Below, one piece after another: positions 42,363 to 50,450 of a stretch of DNA of 64,000 nucleotides. The notes beneath the pieces were generated by a model, which saw only the letters and a program-made list of their open reading frames with translations, was not told where the DNA came from and did no database searches. Both the position numbers and the translations under genes were made by a program. Origin of the DNA: CAVRXZ01 sp963773035 (GTDB lineage: Bacteria; Acidobacteriota; Vicinamibacteria; Vicinamibacterales; CAVVIG01); NCBI GenBank assembly GCA_963773035.1, contig CAVYZX010000022.1, positions 62,001 to 126,000 on the forward strand, written 5' to 3'. Each line of letters begins with the position of its first letter. Within the stretch, counting starts at the first letter, position 1.

Positions 42363-43871
42363 GTGAAGCTTGAGCGAATTCGCCGGCAACATCAGTTTCG
42401 AAGCGGCGCAATCACCGCGCTGATCCTTCTCGTTCTTGCATCGCTGTCTCGAGCCAGTGAACTGAGCGACGACCTCGTCGCCCGCCGGAAAAGCGTGATG
42501 GCACGCCTTGACGCCGACGCCATGCTCATCCTGTGGAGCGCACCCACGCAGCGTTATTCGGCCGACATCGACTACGAGTATCGCCAGGATAGCAACCTGT
42601 ACTACCTGACCGGCCTGACACAAGACGGCACCATCCTCGTACTCATGCCTGGCAACGCCTCGCGCCGGGAGATTCTCTTCATCAAGGATCGCGATCCTCT
42701 CCGCGAACATTGGGAAGGCCGCAGGCTGAGTGTCGAAGAGGCCGGGCGTTTGACGGCGATCGAAACCGTCCTGCCGGCAAGTCAGTTCGAACCGGTCGTC
42801 ACAGCGCTGTTGGCGGGTCGTTCAACCGACGTCATCTCGACCCAGGACGCCGCGCGATTTCAAGCCGCCCTTGCAGGCGGAAGAGCCCGGCTCGCACTCT
42901 CGCTCGAAAGCGGCCGCAGCTTGACCGACGCCCTGTCGCCCGCGCTTCAATTCGCGCAGAAGGTCCGAGACAGGTTCGTGGGCTTCACCACGATCGACGC
43001 CGCGCCTGTTCTCGAGGATCTCCGCACGGTCAAGACGCCTTACGAACGCAAGGTGCTCGCGCGTAGCCTCGAGATTTCGAGCGAGGCGCAGCTTGCGGGC
43101 ATGCGCGCCGCCCGGCCTGGCGCGCACGAGTACGAGGTGAAAGCGGCGATCGAAGCGGTGCACCGTGGTCGCGGCGCGGCGTCGTGGAGCTATCCGTCGA
43201 TCGTCGGCAGCGGACCGAATGCGACCATCCTCCACTACCCGGGCGGCGACCGCCAGATGCAAACCGGCGAGCTTCTACTCGTCGATGCTGCCTGTAACTA
43301 CGGATACATGTCGGGCGACATCACGCGCACGTATCCGGTCGACGGCACCTTTACCGACGCTCAGAAGGACTTGTACCGCCTCGTGCTGCAATCGCAGGAG
43401 GCGGGAATCGCAGCCGCCAAGCCTGGCGCATCGTTACAAGACGTGCACGCCAGGACGGTCGAGGTCATGAAGGCAGGGCTCCTCAAGCTTGGGCTGATCA
43501 CCGACACGGCCGGCGACCAATACAAGCTGTGGTACACACATGGCGCGACGCACTTCATCGGCATCGACGTGCATGACGTCGGCAACCGAGCCAGTCCGCT
43601 GCGGCCCGGAATGGTGTTCACCATCGAGCCAGGGGTCTACATTCGTCAGAGTGCGCTCGACGCGCTTCCACGCACGACCGAGAACCTCACATTTATCGAG
43701 AAGGTTCAGCCCGCCGTCCGGAAGTATGCGGATACCGGCGTGCGCATCGAGGATTCGTTTCTCCTCGAGGAAACTGGACTACGCAGTCTGTCGTCCGCAG
43801 TCCCGAAGACCATCGACGAGATTGAAGCCTTCTTTCGCTCACAACCAGCAAAAGCCCTCGCGGGGAGATAA
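42363..43871 (+). CDS. Exported Xaa-Pro aminopeptidase (M24B)
   Basis: The 502-residue protein has an N-terminal hydrophobic signal (SGAITALILLVLASLSRAS), an aminopeptidase P N domain (SADIDYEYRQDSNLYYLTGLTQDGTILV) and the M24 metallopeptidase. Metal ligands lie in VDAACNYGYMSGDITRTYP (two Asp), HGATHFIGIDVHDVG (His), FTIEPGVYI (Glu) and GVRIEDSFLLEETG (Glu). The start is GTG 42363, 8 bases after a GGAGG site; the open frame begins at 42336 without one. Release of N-terminal residues before proline in the periplasm or outside the cell is expected. Confidence 0.9.
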   Translation: MKLERIRRQHQFRSGAITALILLVLASLSRASELSDDLVARRKSVMARLDADAMLILWSAPTQRYSADIDYEYRQDSNLYYLTGLTQDGTILVLMPGNASRREILFIKDRDPLREHWEGRRLSVEEAGRLTAIETVLPASQFEPVVTALLAGRSTDVISTQDAARFQAALAGGRARLALSLESGRSLTDALSPALQFAQKVRDRFVGFTTIDAAPVLEDLRTVKTPYERKVLARSLEISSEAQLAGMRAARPGAHEYEVKAAIEAVHRGRGAASWSYPSIVGSGPNATILHYPGGDRQMQTGELLLVDAACNYGYMSGDITRTYPVDGTFTDAQKDLYRLVLQSQEAGIAAAKPGASLQDVHARTVEVMKAGLLKLGLITDTAGDQYKLWYTHGATHFIGIDVHDVGNRASPLRPGMVFTIEPGVYIRQSALDALPRTTENLTFIEKVQPAVRKYADTGVRIEDSFLLEETGLRSLSSAVPKTIDEIEAFFRSQPAKALAGR

Positions 43872-43874
43872 CGC

Positions 43875-44771
43875 ATGCCTAGATTGCATTGTCCTGGTCG
43901 TCTTCGAGCCGTCCTGTGTGCGGCCCTTGCCGTCGGCTGCACCCTGGGTCAAGCGACACGCGCCGACGCGCGCGACTTCCTCTGGAAGGTGAGCGGCGCG
44001 ACCGGCGCTGTGTATCTCGTCGGATCCGTGCATCTGCTGAACAAGGACTTCTACCCACTCAGCGACGGCTTCGAGAAGGCATTCAAAGAATCCGACTTGC
44101 TCGTCGAAGAAGTCGACCTGGCCGAGCTTATGGCCCCTCAGGCACAACTTCAGATGCTCAGCCGCGGGATGCTGCCCCCGGACCAGTCGCTCGACAAGGT
44201 TGTGTCTCCAGCAACGTTCGATCTCGTGAGCAAGCGAGTCGCTCGACTCGGCATGCCGGTCGAACCGCTGAAGCGGTTCAAGCCCTGGCTCCTGGCACTG
44301 ACATTGGCGGCGCTTGAATGGCAGAAAGCCGGCTTCGATGCGGAGTTGGGTCTCGACAAGCACTTCTACGACCGGGCACGGAAAGAAGGCAAGCAAGTCC
44401 AGGGCCTCGAGACGGCGGAGTATCAGGTGTCGCGCTTCGACGGCCTGTCGATGGACCAGCAGGAGCGCCTGCTGGCTTCGACATTGAGCGAGTTGGATAC
44501 CGAGATGGGCAACGTGGCCAAAATCGCTCAAGCGTGGAAGCAAGGGGACACTCCGACGATCGAACGGATCGTGCTGCAAGATCTCAAACAAGAACCCCAG
44601 ATGTACGAACGACTCCTCGTCGAGCGCAACCGCAATTGGCTGCCGAAACTGGAGGCACTCTTCAGCCGGCCCGGACGCGCGTTCGTCGTCGTCGGCGCCG
44701 CGCACCTCGTAGGCCCTGACGGACTGATCGCCTTGCTCAAGGCGAAAGGCTACCAGGTGGAACAAGTGTGA
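43875..44771 (+). CDS. TraB/GumN family protein, exported
   Basis: The 298-residue protein has a signal peptide with a possible lipobox (ALAVGCTLGQ). Its TraB/GumN domain starts FLWKVSGATGAVYLVGSVHLLNKDFYPL and ends with the two conserved blocks RNRNWLPKLEAL and FVVVGAAHLVGPDGLIALLKAKGY, including the paired GS-VH and GAAHL motifs thought to form a metalloprotease-like active site. A GGGGAG ribosome site precedes ATG 43875, 4 bases after the peptidase stop. It is probably co-expressed with the peptidase and the amine oxidase. Confidence 0.88.
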   Translation: MPRLHCPGRLRAVLCAALAVGCTLGQATRADARDFLWKVSGATGAVYLVGSVHLLNKDFYPLSDGFEKAFKESDLLVEEVDLAELMAPQAQLQMLSRGMLPPDQSLDKVVSPATFDLVSKRVARLGMPVEPLKRFKPWLLALTLAALEWQKAGFDAELGLDKHFYDRARKEGKQVQGLETAEYQVSRFDGLSMDQQERLLASTLSELDTEMGNVAKIAQAWKQGDTPTIERIVLQDLKQEPQMYERLLVERNRNWLPKLEALFSRPGRAFVVVGAAHLVGPDGLIALLKAKGYQVEQV

Positions 44772-46129
44772 CCACCGGCGCGCTCGGCGGCGTTCGCGTG
44801 CTGGTTGCCGGAGCGGGCCTGGCCGGACTGGCGGCCGCTCGCGACCTGATGCTGAACGGCGCAGACGTTACCGTGGTCGACGCCCGCGACCGTGTCGGCG
44901 GCCGCGTACTCACTGTGCGCGATCCCTTCGTCGGCGGCCAGCATGCCGAAGCCGGCGGCGATCTCATCGACGAGGGCCAGAGTGAAATCCGGCTGTTGGC
45001 CCAGGAACTTCGTCTCAAGCTCGTTCCCATTCTGCGTGGTGGGTTTGGCTACGTCCGAGCTGAAGCATCCGGTCGGGTGCGCGTCGTCGGACCGCAGACA
45101 GCGGGCGGGTGGGACCGGCTTGCGAAATCCCTCTCGAGTCTGATTCGCGTCTACTGTCTGGCAGAGCAGCGCTGGGACTCCCCGGTCACGGCTGACCTTG
45201 GCCGACGATCGGTAGCCAGCTGGCTGGACGAGATCAAAGCCGACGCCGATCTGCGGGCAGTCGCCTCGGGCCTCCGTGGGTTCTTTCTCGCAGATCCTGA
45301 AGAGCTGTCGCTCCTGGCGTTCGTCGATCAATTTGCGTCGAACGGCGAGCCCGGCGTGAAGCTGCATCGGATCGACGGCGGCAACGATCGGCTGAGCGCG
45401 GCGTTGGCAGCAGCCCTGGGCGATCGGGTGAAGCTCAACACGGAAGTCGTGGCCGTCTCGCATCGCGGACGCGAGGTACGCGTCAGCGTCAAGAACGGCC
45501 GCAACGTCGCCCAACTGACGCGGGACTACCTCGTGCTTGCCTTACCGGCGACGCTGCTGCGTCGGATCCCCATCAGCCCGGCGCTGCCTGCGCAACAGCA
45601 CGAAGCGATCGCGCGATTGAAGTACGGGCTCGGGACCAAGACCCTCATCCAGTTCGCCCGCCGGTTCTGGCGCGTGACGGGCCGACCTCGTGCGTTCGGG
45701 TCCTCGCTGCCCTTTGGCGCGGTGTGGGACGGCAACGAGGAGCAGAACGGGAAGCCGGGAATTCTGTCGCTCCTTGCGGGCGGTGGAGCCAGCACCCTCA
45801 CGCAGTCAATGATCGACAAAGGCGGCATGGCATCGCTGGTTGGATCACTCGACTGGCTTGGGGCGAAAAATGTCGAAGTGATGAGATCTCACCGGACCGT
45901 GTGGGAGGCGGACCCATGGGTCCGCGGGGGCTACGCGTACTTCGATCCGTCGTACGATCCGGCACTACGGCTCTGGCTGCCGCGGCCGTTCGGCCGGTTG
46001 TTCTTTGCCGGCGAACACACCAGCCTGCGCTGGCAGGGCTACATGAACGGCGCCATCGAAAGCGGCAGACGCGTAGCTGCCGAAGTTGATGCCACCCATC
46101 GCACAGCGGCGTTGCGGCCCGAGTCCTAG
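44768..46129 (+). CDS. FAD-dependent amine oxidase
   Basis: The 453-residue flavoprotein has a dinucleotide fold VLVAGAGLAGLAAARDLMLNGADVTVVDARDRVGGRVLTVRD. Internal amine-oxidase features include GGDLIDEGQSEIRLLAQEL, and the C-terminal FAD site is LFFAGEHTSLRWQGYMNGAIESGRRVAAEV. The nearest relatives are flavin monoamine oxidases and protoporphyrinogen-oxidase-like enzymes; the substrate is not determined. Its GTG overlaps the TraB stop as GTGTGA. It is convergent with the AhpD-like gene (22 bp). Confidence 0.88.
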   Translation: MTTGALGGVRVLVAGAGLAGLAAARDLMLNGADVTVVDARDRVGGRVLTVRDPFVGGQHAEAGGDLIDEGQSEIRLLAQELRLKLVPILRGGFGYVRAEASGRVRVVGPQTAGGWDRLAKSLSSLIRVYCLAEQRWDSPVTADLGRRSVASWLDEIKADADLRAVASGLRGFFLADPEELSLLAFVDQFASNGEPGVKLHRIDGGNDRLSAALAAALGDRVKLNTEVVAVSHRGREVRVSVKNGRNVAQLTRDYLVLALPATLLRRIPISPALPAQQHEAIARLKYGLGTKTLIQFARRFWRVTGRPRAFGSSLPFGAVWDGNEEQNGKPGILSLLAGGGASTLTQSMIDKGGMASLVGSLDWLGAKNVEVMRSHRTVWEADPWVRGGYAYFDPSYDPALRLWLPRPFGRLFFAGEHTSLRWQGYMNGAIESGRRVAAEVDATHRTAALRPES

Positions 46130-46151
46130 TCCATCGCCGCAGCACCTACCC

Positions 46152-47165
46152 TCAGCGGGCGAGCGCCGCCAGCGCGACACGTACGCGCGAGAACACCGTA
46201 CAGGACGAAGCGGTCGCGACCGCATCGAAGACATCCGCATCATCGCCAAGGCCCTGCGCACGCAGCGGCGCATATGCCGTCGGGCCGAGCTGCCAGGGCG
46301 CACGGGTCACGATGTCAGCGAGATCGGTCAGCGCGCGGTCACATGGCGTTTCTCGCTCGACGGGCGGTACGGAGGCATCCCCAAGGCGAACGGCGACGGC
46401 ATGCGCAACGAGGGCGCGTTGACGGCAGGTCAGCGGCGCGTCGCGTTCCAACACATACTTCCGCCACGCGGACATAAGGTCCCCGGCACCGGCACGGCTG
46501 TCCAGAGTAATGGGCTGTCGCGCGGCTGGATCGGGTACCGTGTCCGGCCACAGATACGGCGGTGTCGCTGGCTCGACATGGGGAGCACCTAACGAATCGG
46601 CGTAATCCAACTCGACTCCGACGGCGTCGGCGATCCGATTCAGGTGTCCGAACAGCGACGTCTGCAGGATCGCGTGCAAGACGGCGGCATCATCGAGCCC
46701 TGCTGCCCGGGCTGAGACAAGAACTGCACTGGTGAGCGCCCACGGCCGCTCGGTCACCTCAACGGTGAGCCGTGCGAGCGCTCGAATTCTCGGGTTGGGA
46801 TGGCGGTCCGCCACCGCCCGTGGATCGATCACGACCGCGCGCGACAGAGCGGCGTCGGAAAGCGAGGCACGCAGAAACTCTGCGTGAGCCGCCGTTCAAT
46901 AGAAACACTGATTCAGGCGAGAGGTCGTCGCCGCGATCAATTCACGGTCTGGCCACGGCAAGGGCCCCGATTGGTTCACGCCGCCCGAGAACGCAAACAC
47001 CAGCGGCATGAGGCCGCAGTCGAGGCTGTGGGCCCGAATGATTCCGGCGAGGCCTCCATGCGCAGGCCGATACACGGGCGGTGCGGGACGCTCCTTGAAC
47101 CGCTCATACAACTCGGCGAGCGGGCCGCTCGCTTCGTCAGGATTGATGATCCGTAGATGTGGCAC
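46152..47165 (-). CDS. AhpD-like (CMD family) protein, predicted selenoprotein with in-frame UGA
   Basis: One continuous frame of 338 codons is interrupted only by a TGA at 46898-46896. Reading it as selenocysteine gives NQCFY-U-TAAHAEFL: a CxxU motif at residues 87-90. The spacing of Glu75, Cys87, residue 90 and His94 is exactly that of the AhpD catalytic set (Glu118, Cys130, Cys133, His137). The later half (YAD... and RQRALVAHAVAVRLGD near residue 240) looks like a second CMD-like unit without cysteines. The expected role is peroxidase-like thiol chemistry. The GTG start lies 7 bases after the oligoendopeptidase F stop, so it closes that operon. A normal gene caller would split or truncate it. 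No selA, selB or tRNA-Sec gene is in the window. Confidence 0.75.
46866..46890 (-). promoter_or_regulatory. Candidate bacterial SECIS hairpin
   Basis: On the minus strand, cacgcaga (46886-46879) pairs perfectly with tctgcgtg (46875-46868) around a GUU loop. Two further G-C pairs lie below a two-base CU bulge. The loop begins with G, 17 bases after the UGA. Published bacterial SECIS criteria ask for a G in the first loop positions and a spacing of about 16-37 bases. Confidence 0.65.
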
Positions 47166-47172
47166 GTCGGCT

Positions 47173-49023
47173 TTACAGCGTATCGAGCGCTTTCTCGAAC
47201 TGGGAGACGAGCGTGTCGAGCTGATCGACGACTGCTCGCACGGTTTCGGGCCGGCTCAGATCCACGCCGGCTCGTTGCAGCAGCGTCATCGGATGATCGC
47301 TCCCGCCCGACTTGAGCAGCGTCAGATAGCGGACGATAGCCGCCGCCCGGTCGGAGTCGGATCCGCTCGTCAATCGCCTCATGAGCTGCGCGCTCGACGC
47401 GTAACACGTCGCGTACTGGTACACGTAATACGGCGTGCTGTAGAAGTGCGGGATGCGCGCCCAGGTCACCCGCGACCGCTCGTCGTAATCGAGCGTCTCG
47501 CCGTGGTAGGCCTTCAAGAGTGAGAAATAGGTCTCGCTGAGGCTGTCCGCCGTGATCGGCTGACCGGCTTCGACCCGGCGGTGGGCTTGAAGCTCGTAAT
47601 CAGCAAACATCACCTGCGTGTAGAAGGTGGAAACGATTCCGTCGATAGCATGTTGCAGCAGCACGATCCGCTCGCGCGGATCGGCAGTCCGGGCCAGCAT
47701 GTATTCGAGGAACAACGCCTCGCTGAGCGTCGACGGCACCTCGGCGACAAAAATCGTGTAGCCAGCGTAAACGAACGGCTGATGCGCGTGCGAGAGCAGC
47801 GTGTGCATCGAGTGGCCCATTTCATGGGCCAGCGTGAACACCGCGTCGAGCGTGTCGTTGTGGTTCAGCAGCATGTACGGGTGCACACCGTAGACTGGCG
47901 CCGAGTACGCCCCGCTGCGCTTTCCGGGATTTTCATAGACGTCGATCCACTCGCCGGCCAGGACCTCGCTGAGCTGGCGCTGATAATCGCGCCCCAACGG
48001 CTCCACCGATGCCGTCAGCCACTCCAGGACGTCCTCGTAGGGGTATTTCCGGTCGACATCGACGATCGGAATACTGGTGTCGTAGGTGTGATAGGTGGAC
48101 AGACCGAGGACACGTTTACGAAGACGGTGATATCGCTGCAAGGGCTCGACGCCCTGCTTTGTCGCCGCGATCAGATTCTCGACCACCGCAGTCGGGATGT
48201 TGTTCCCGTGCAGAGCCATCTCGAGCGTACTGGCGTATCCGCGTGCCTGCGCCACGAACCAGTCGCGCTGCAGAACCCCGTTGTAGAGAGAGGCGTATGT
48301 GTTCAGGCTCGACTCATACAGCGCATGGAAGGCGTGAAAGGCCCCAGCTCGGTCATCTTGATTCCGATTGGTTGCCAGAATCGCTCGATACTGGCCGTAG
48401 GTCAGCGTGACCGCGACACCGCTCGGGAGCGTCACGGTTGGAAACTTGGCGTCCGCGGTCGACAGCGCCGCGTAGGCGTCGTTCGGAGTGCTTTCGAAGC
48501 GGCTCGCCAGCGACAACAAGTGCTCCCCTTTGTCGTCGAGCACGTGTTCCTGTTGACGGTATAAGTCCTCGATCGCAAACCGGTAGACGGCCAGTTCGCG
48601 ATCGACGGCCATCCACTGTTGCACGTCCGCCAGCGGAATCCTCAGCAACTCCGGATCGAACCACGCAGCAGCTTGAGCGGCCTTGGCGAACAGGATCTGA
48701 ACCTGCTGGCGCTTGGCGTTGATTTGGTTGTCGCGTTGGTCCTGGTCGTACCACAACGAGGCGAAGTACCAGACCTTGTACTCGAGCTGACCGATTTCGT
48801 CCCTGAGCCGCAAGGCGGTTAACAGGTTTTGCCGGCCACCGGCGAGCGTGCCGTGAAGGGCCGCAAAGGCGTCGATCTTGGATTCCAGATCCTCGTACGC
48901 TGTTTGCCACGCATCCCAGTCCGTGAAGATGTGCGCGAGATCCCACTTGAACCGCTTCGGGATGTCCTGGCGATCTCGCAAGGTCGGCGCGGCCGCCACT
49001 TCCGCAGACGCAAACATGTTCAT
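47173..49023 (-). CDS. pepF: Oligoendopeptidase F (M3 family)
   Basis: The 616-residue zinc metallopeptidase carries the HEMGHSMH zinc motif in DAVFTLAHEMGHSMHTLLSHA, with the third ligand Glu in FVAEVPSTLSEALFLEYML. N-terminal helical PepF features are present (RFKWDLAHIFTDWDAWQ). It degrades short peptides in the cytoplasm. The start at 49023 (MNMFASAEV) follows the pseudouridine synthase stop by 7 bases; the frame extends upstream into that gene but has no family support there. It belongs to the seven-gene operon ending in the AhpD-like gene. Confidence 0.93.
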   Translation of the reverse strand: MNMFASAEVAAAPTLRDRQDIPKRFKWDLAHIFTDWDAWQTAYEDLESKIDAFAALHGTLAGGRQNLLTALRLRDEIGQLEYKVWYFASLWYDQDQRDNQINAKRQQVQILFAKAAQAAAWFDPELLRIPLADVQQWMAVDRELAVYRFAIEDLYRQQEHVLDDKGEHLLSLASRFESTPNDAYAALSTADAKFPTVTLPSGVAVTLTYGQYRAILATNRNQDDRAGAFHAFHALYESSLNTYASLYNGVLQRDWFVAQARGYASTLEMALHGNNIPTAVVENLIAATKQGVEPLQRYHRLRKRVLGLSTYHTYDTSIPIVDVDRKYPYEDVLEWLTASVEPLGRDYQRQLSEVLAGEWIDVYENPGKRSGAYSAPVYGVHPYMLLNHNDTLDAVFTLAHEMGHSMHTLLSHAHQPFVYAGYTIFVAEVPSTLSEALFLEYMLARTADPRERIVLLQHAIDGIVSTFYTQVMFADYELQAHRRVEAGQPITADSLSETYFSLLKAYHGETLDYDERSRVTWARIPHFYSTPYYVYQYATCYASSAQLMRRLTSGSDSDRAAAIVRYLTLLKSGGSDHPMTLLQRAGVDLSRPETVRAVVDQLDTLVSQFEKALDTL

Positions 49024-49030
49024 TTGACGA

Positions 49031-49801
49031 TCATACTTCACGCCATTTGGCGCGTCGCACGCTCCGTGAACGGCGTGCACGGATCTTTGCTTCCGGAAAC
49101 GCCCTGCCGACCTCGGCGCGGGACACGTCGCGCCAGTGGCCCGGTTCGAGCACACCCAATTCGAGCCCTCCCAGTCTGATGCGCTTGAGATCGGTCACGG
49201 GACGATCGATCGCCTGAAACAGTCGGCGGACTTCACGGTTCTTGCCCTCGCGAAGCTCGATGTGCGCCCGTGATTCATGCGGAGAGCTCTTGAGGATCGT
49301 AACGGCGTGAGCCTGCAGCCGGTTGCGCTCTTGCCCAATTCCAGCAGTCAGCCGCGCCACGCTCGACGCTTCCAGATTCCCCCGAACCGTTGCCACGTAG
49401 ATTCTAGGAACTGCATGCCTGGGATCGGTGATCCAATCGGCTAAACGGGTGTCGGTCGTCAGGAGGAGCAGCCCCGACGTCGCGAGGTCCAGCCGGCCCA
49501 CGGCTACCAGTCCTTTGCCGGCATCACCGAGAACATCGTAGATGGTGCGGCGCCCTTCGGGATCGCGCCGCGTTGTGACCACTCCTCGGGGCTTGTGGAA
49601 CAGAATCGTCCGCCATTCGGACGCGCCTTTAGGCTCGCCGTCGACAACGATATGGACGCGCTCCGGAACGACAGGCTGAAGCGGGTTCGTGACGATGCGG
49701 CCGTGGACGCGGACGCGGCCGGCCTGAATGGCGTCGGTAGCCTGAGCCCTCGAAAGAATCCCGAGCTTCGACAGCGCGCGATTGAGGGCCACGGTTTTCA
49801 T
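49031..49801 (-). CDS. RluB/RsuA-type pseudouridine synthase
   Basis: The 256-residue protein has an S4 RNA-binding domain (LNRALSKLGILSRAQATDAIQAGRVRVHG). The catalytic domain has GRLDLATSGLLLLTTD, with the nucleophilic Asp, and the RluB/RsuA-like HIELREGKNREVRRLFQAI. It should convert a uridine in rRNA (23S or 16S); the exact site cannot be told. A basic C-terminal tail extends past the usual end. The start is ATG 49801, preceded by GGGATT; TTG 49804 is in frame but less likely. A long inverted repeat sits directly upstream. Confidence 0.88.
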   Translation of the reverse strand: MKTVALNRALSKLGILSRAQATDAIQAGRVRVHGRIVTNPLQPVVPERVHIVVDGEPKGASEWRTILFHKPRGVVTTRRDPEGRRTIYDVLGDAGKGLVAVGRLDLATSGLLLLTTDTRLADWITDPRHAVPRIYVATVRGNLEASSVARLTAGIGQERNRLQAHAVTILKSSPHESRAHIELREGKNREVRRLFQAIDRPVTDLKRIRLGGLELGVLEPGHWRDVSRAEVGRAFPEAKIRARRSRSVRRAKWREV

Positions 49802-49808
49802 CAATCCC

Positions 49809-49891
49809 GGAAATCACTTGACTTGACGCGGTAGGAGAGCATATCCACAAGAGCGAGATGGTCGGTTACCACGTCAAGTCAACTGATTTCC
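49809..49891 (-). repeat. 20-bp inverted repeat in the leader of the pseudouridine synthase gene
   Basis: ggaaatcacttgacttgacg (49809-49828) is the reverse complement of cgtcaagtcaactgatttcc (49872-49891) at 19 of 20 positions, enclosing 43 bases. In the minus-strand RNA the second arm ends about 7 bases before the ATG and includes the presumed ribosome-site region. It could be a regulatory leader or a remnant of a mobile repeat. Confidence 0.55.
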
Positions 49892-49928
49892 GATCTAATT
49901 GACTCGCGTGGGGCCCCACTACACGCCT

Positions 49929-50450
49929 CTACGCCAGCGGAACAATCTCAACCGCAAGATGCCCAGCTGAAATCGTGAGAAGAGCGACCGTGGGCTCGAT
50001 GTCGAAACGCCGCGGTCCCGCTGCACCAGGATTTACGACCAGACGTGAACGACCGTCTTTTCCAGCGCGTCTTGCGACGATCGGCCGATGTGTGTGGCCG
50101 AAGACGAGGACGTCGCCGGCGTAGCTGGCCGCCACCCGTTCAACAGTCGGGCGACCCAGTTCGTGGCCGTGAGTGACATGGAGTGTTAATGCGGCTGAAA
50201 GCGGGATCGTTCGTTCACGCGCGAGCATCGGATCGTGCGGATCGTCGACGTTTCCATACACCGCCTCGACAGGAGCGATCCGGGATAGCGAGGCGATCAC
50301 GACCTGGCCGCCGACGTCACCAGCGTGAACAATCAGCTTCACGCCGGCAAACGCTTTGGCGACCCCGGGACGCACGAGCCCGTGCGTGTCGGAAATCAGT
50401 CCAACGACGAGCGTTTCACGCGAGTTCTCGGCGTCGCGTGACTTCGCCAT
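49929..50450 (-). CDS. YfcE-type metallophosphoesterase
   Basis: The 173-residue calcineurin-like phosphoesterase has all the metal motifs of the MJ0936/YfcE family: VGLISDTHGLV, IVHAGDVG, VYGNVDDP, VTHGHE and VFGHTHRP. A small binuclear-metal phosphodiesterase acting on a soluble substrate is expected. The start is ATG 50450 (MAKSRDAEN), inside the end of the MFS gene by 35 bases; the open frame begins at 50501 but would give a basic N-terminus. It is followed by the inverted-repeat leader. Confidence 0.88.
   Translation of the reverse strand: MAKSRDAENSRETLVVGLISDTHGLVRPGVAKAFAGVKLIVHAGDVGGQVVIASLSRIAPVEAVYGNVDDPHDPMLARERTIPLSAALTLHVTHGHELGRPTVERVAASYAGDVLVFGHTHRPIVARRAGKDGRSRLVVNPGAAGPRRFDIEPTVALLTISAGHLAVEIVPLA

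Noticed and set aside
46152..46832. AhpD-like gene as a frameshifted pseudogene
   Set aside because: Both halves are in exactly the same frame (47165 and 46832 differ by a multiple of three); only one TGA separates them and it falls on the catalytic position, so a frameshift is excluded and random decay is unlikely.
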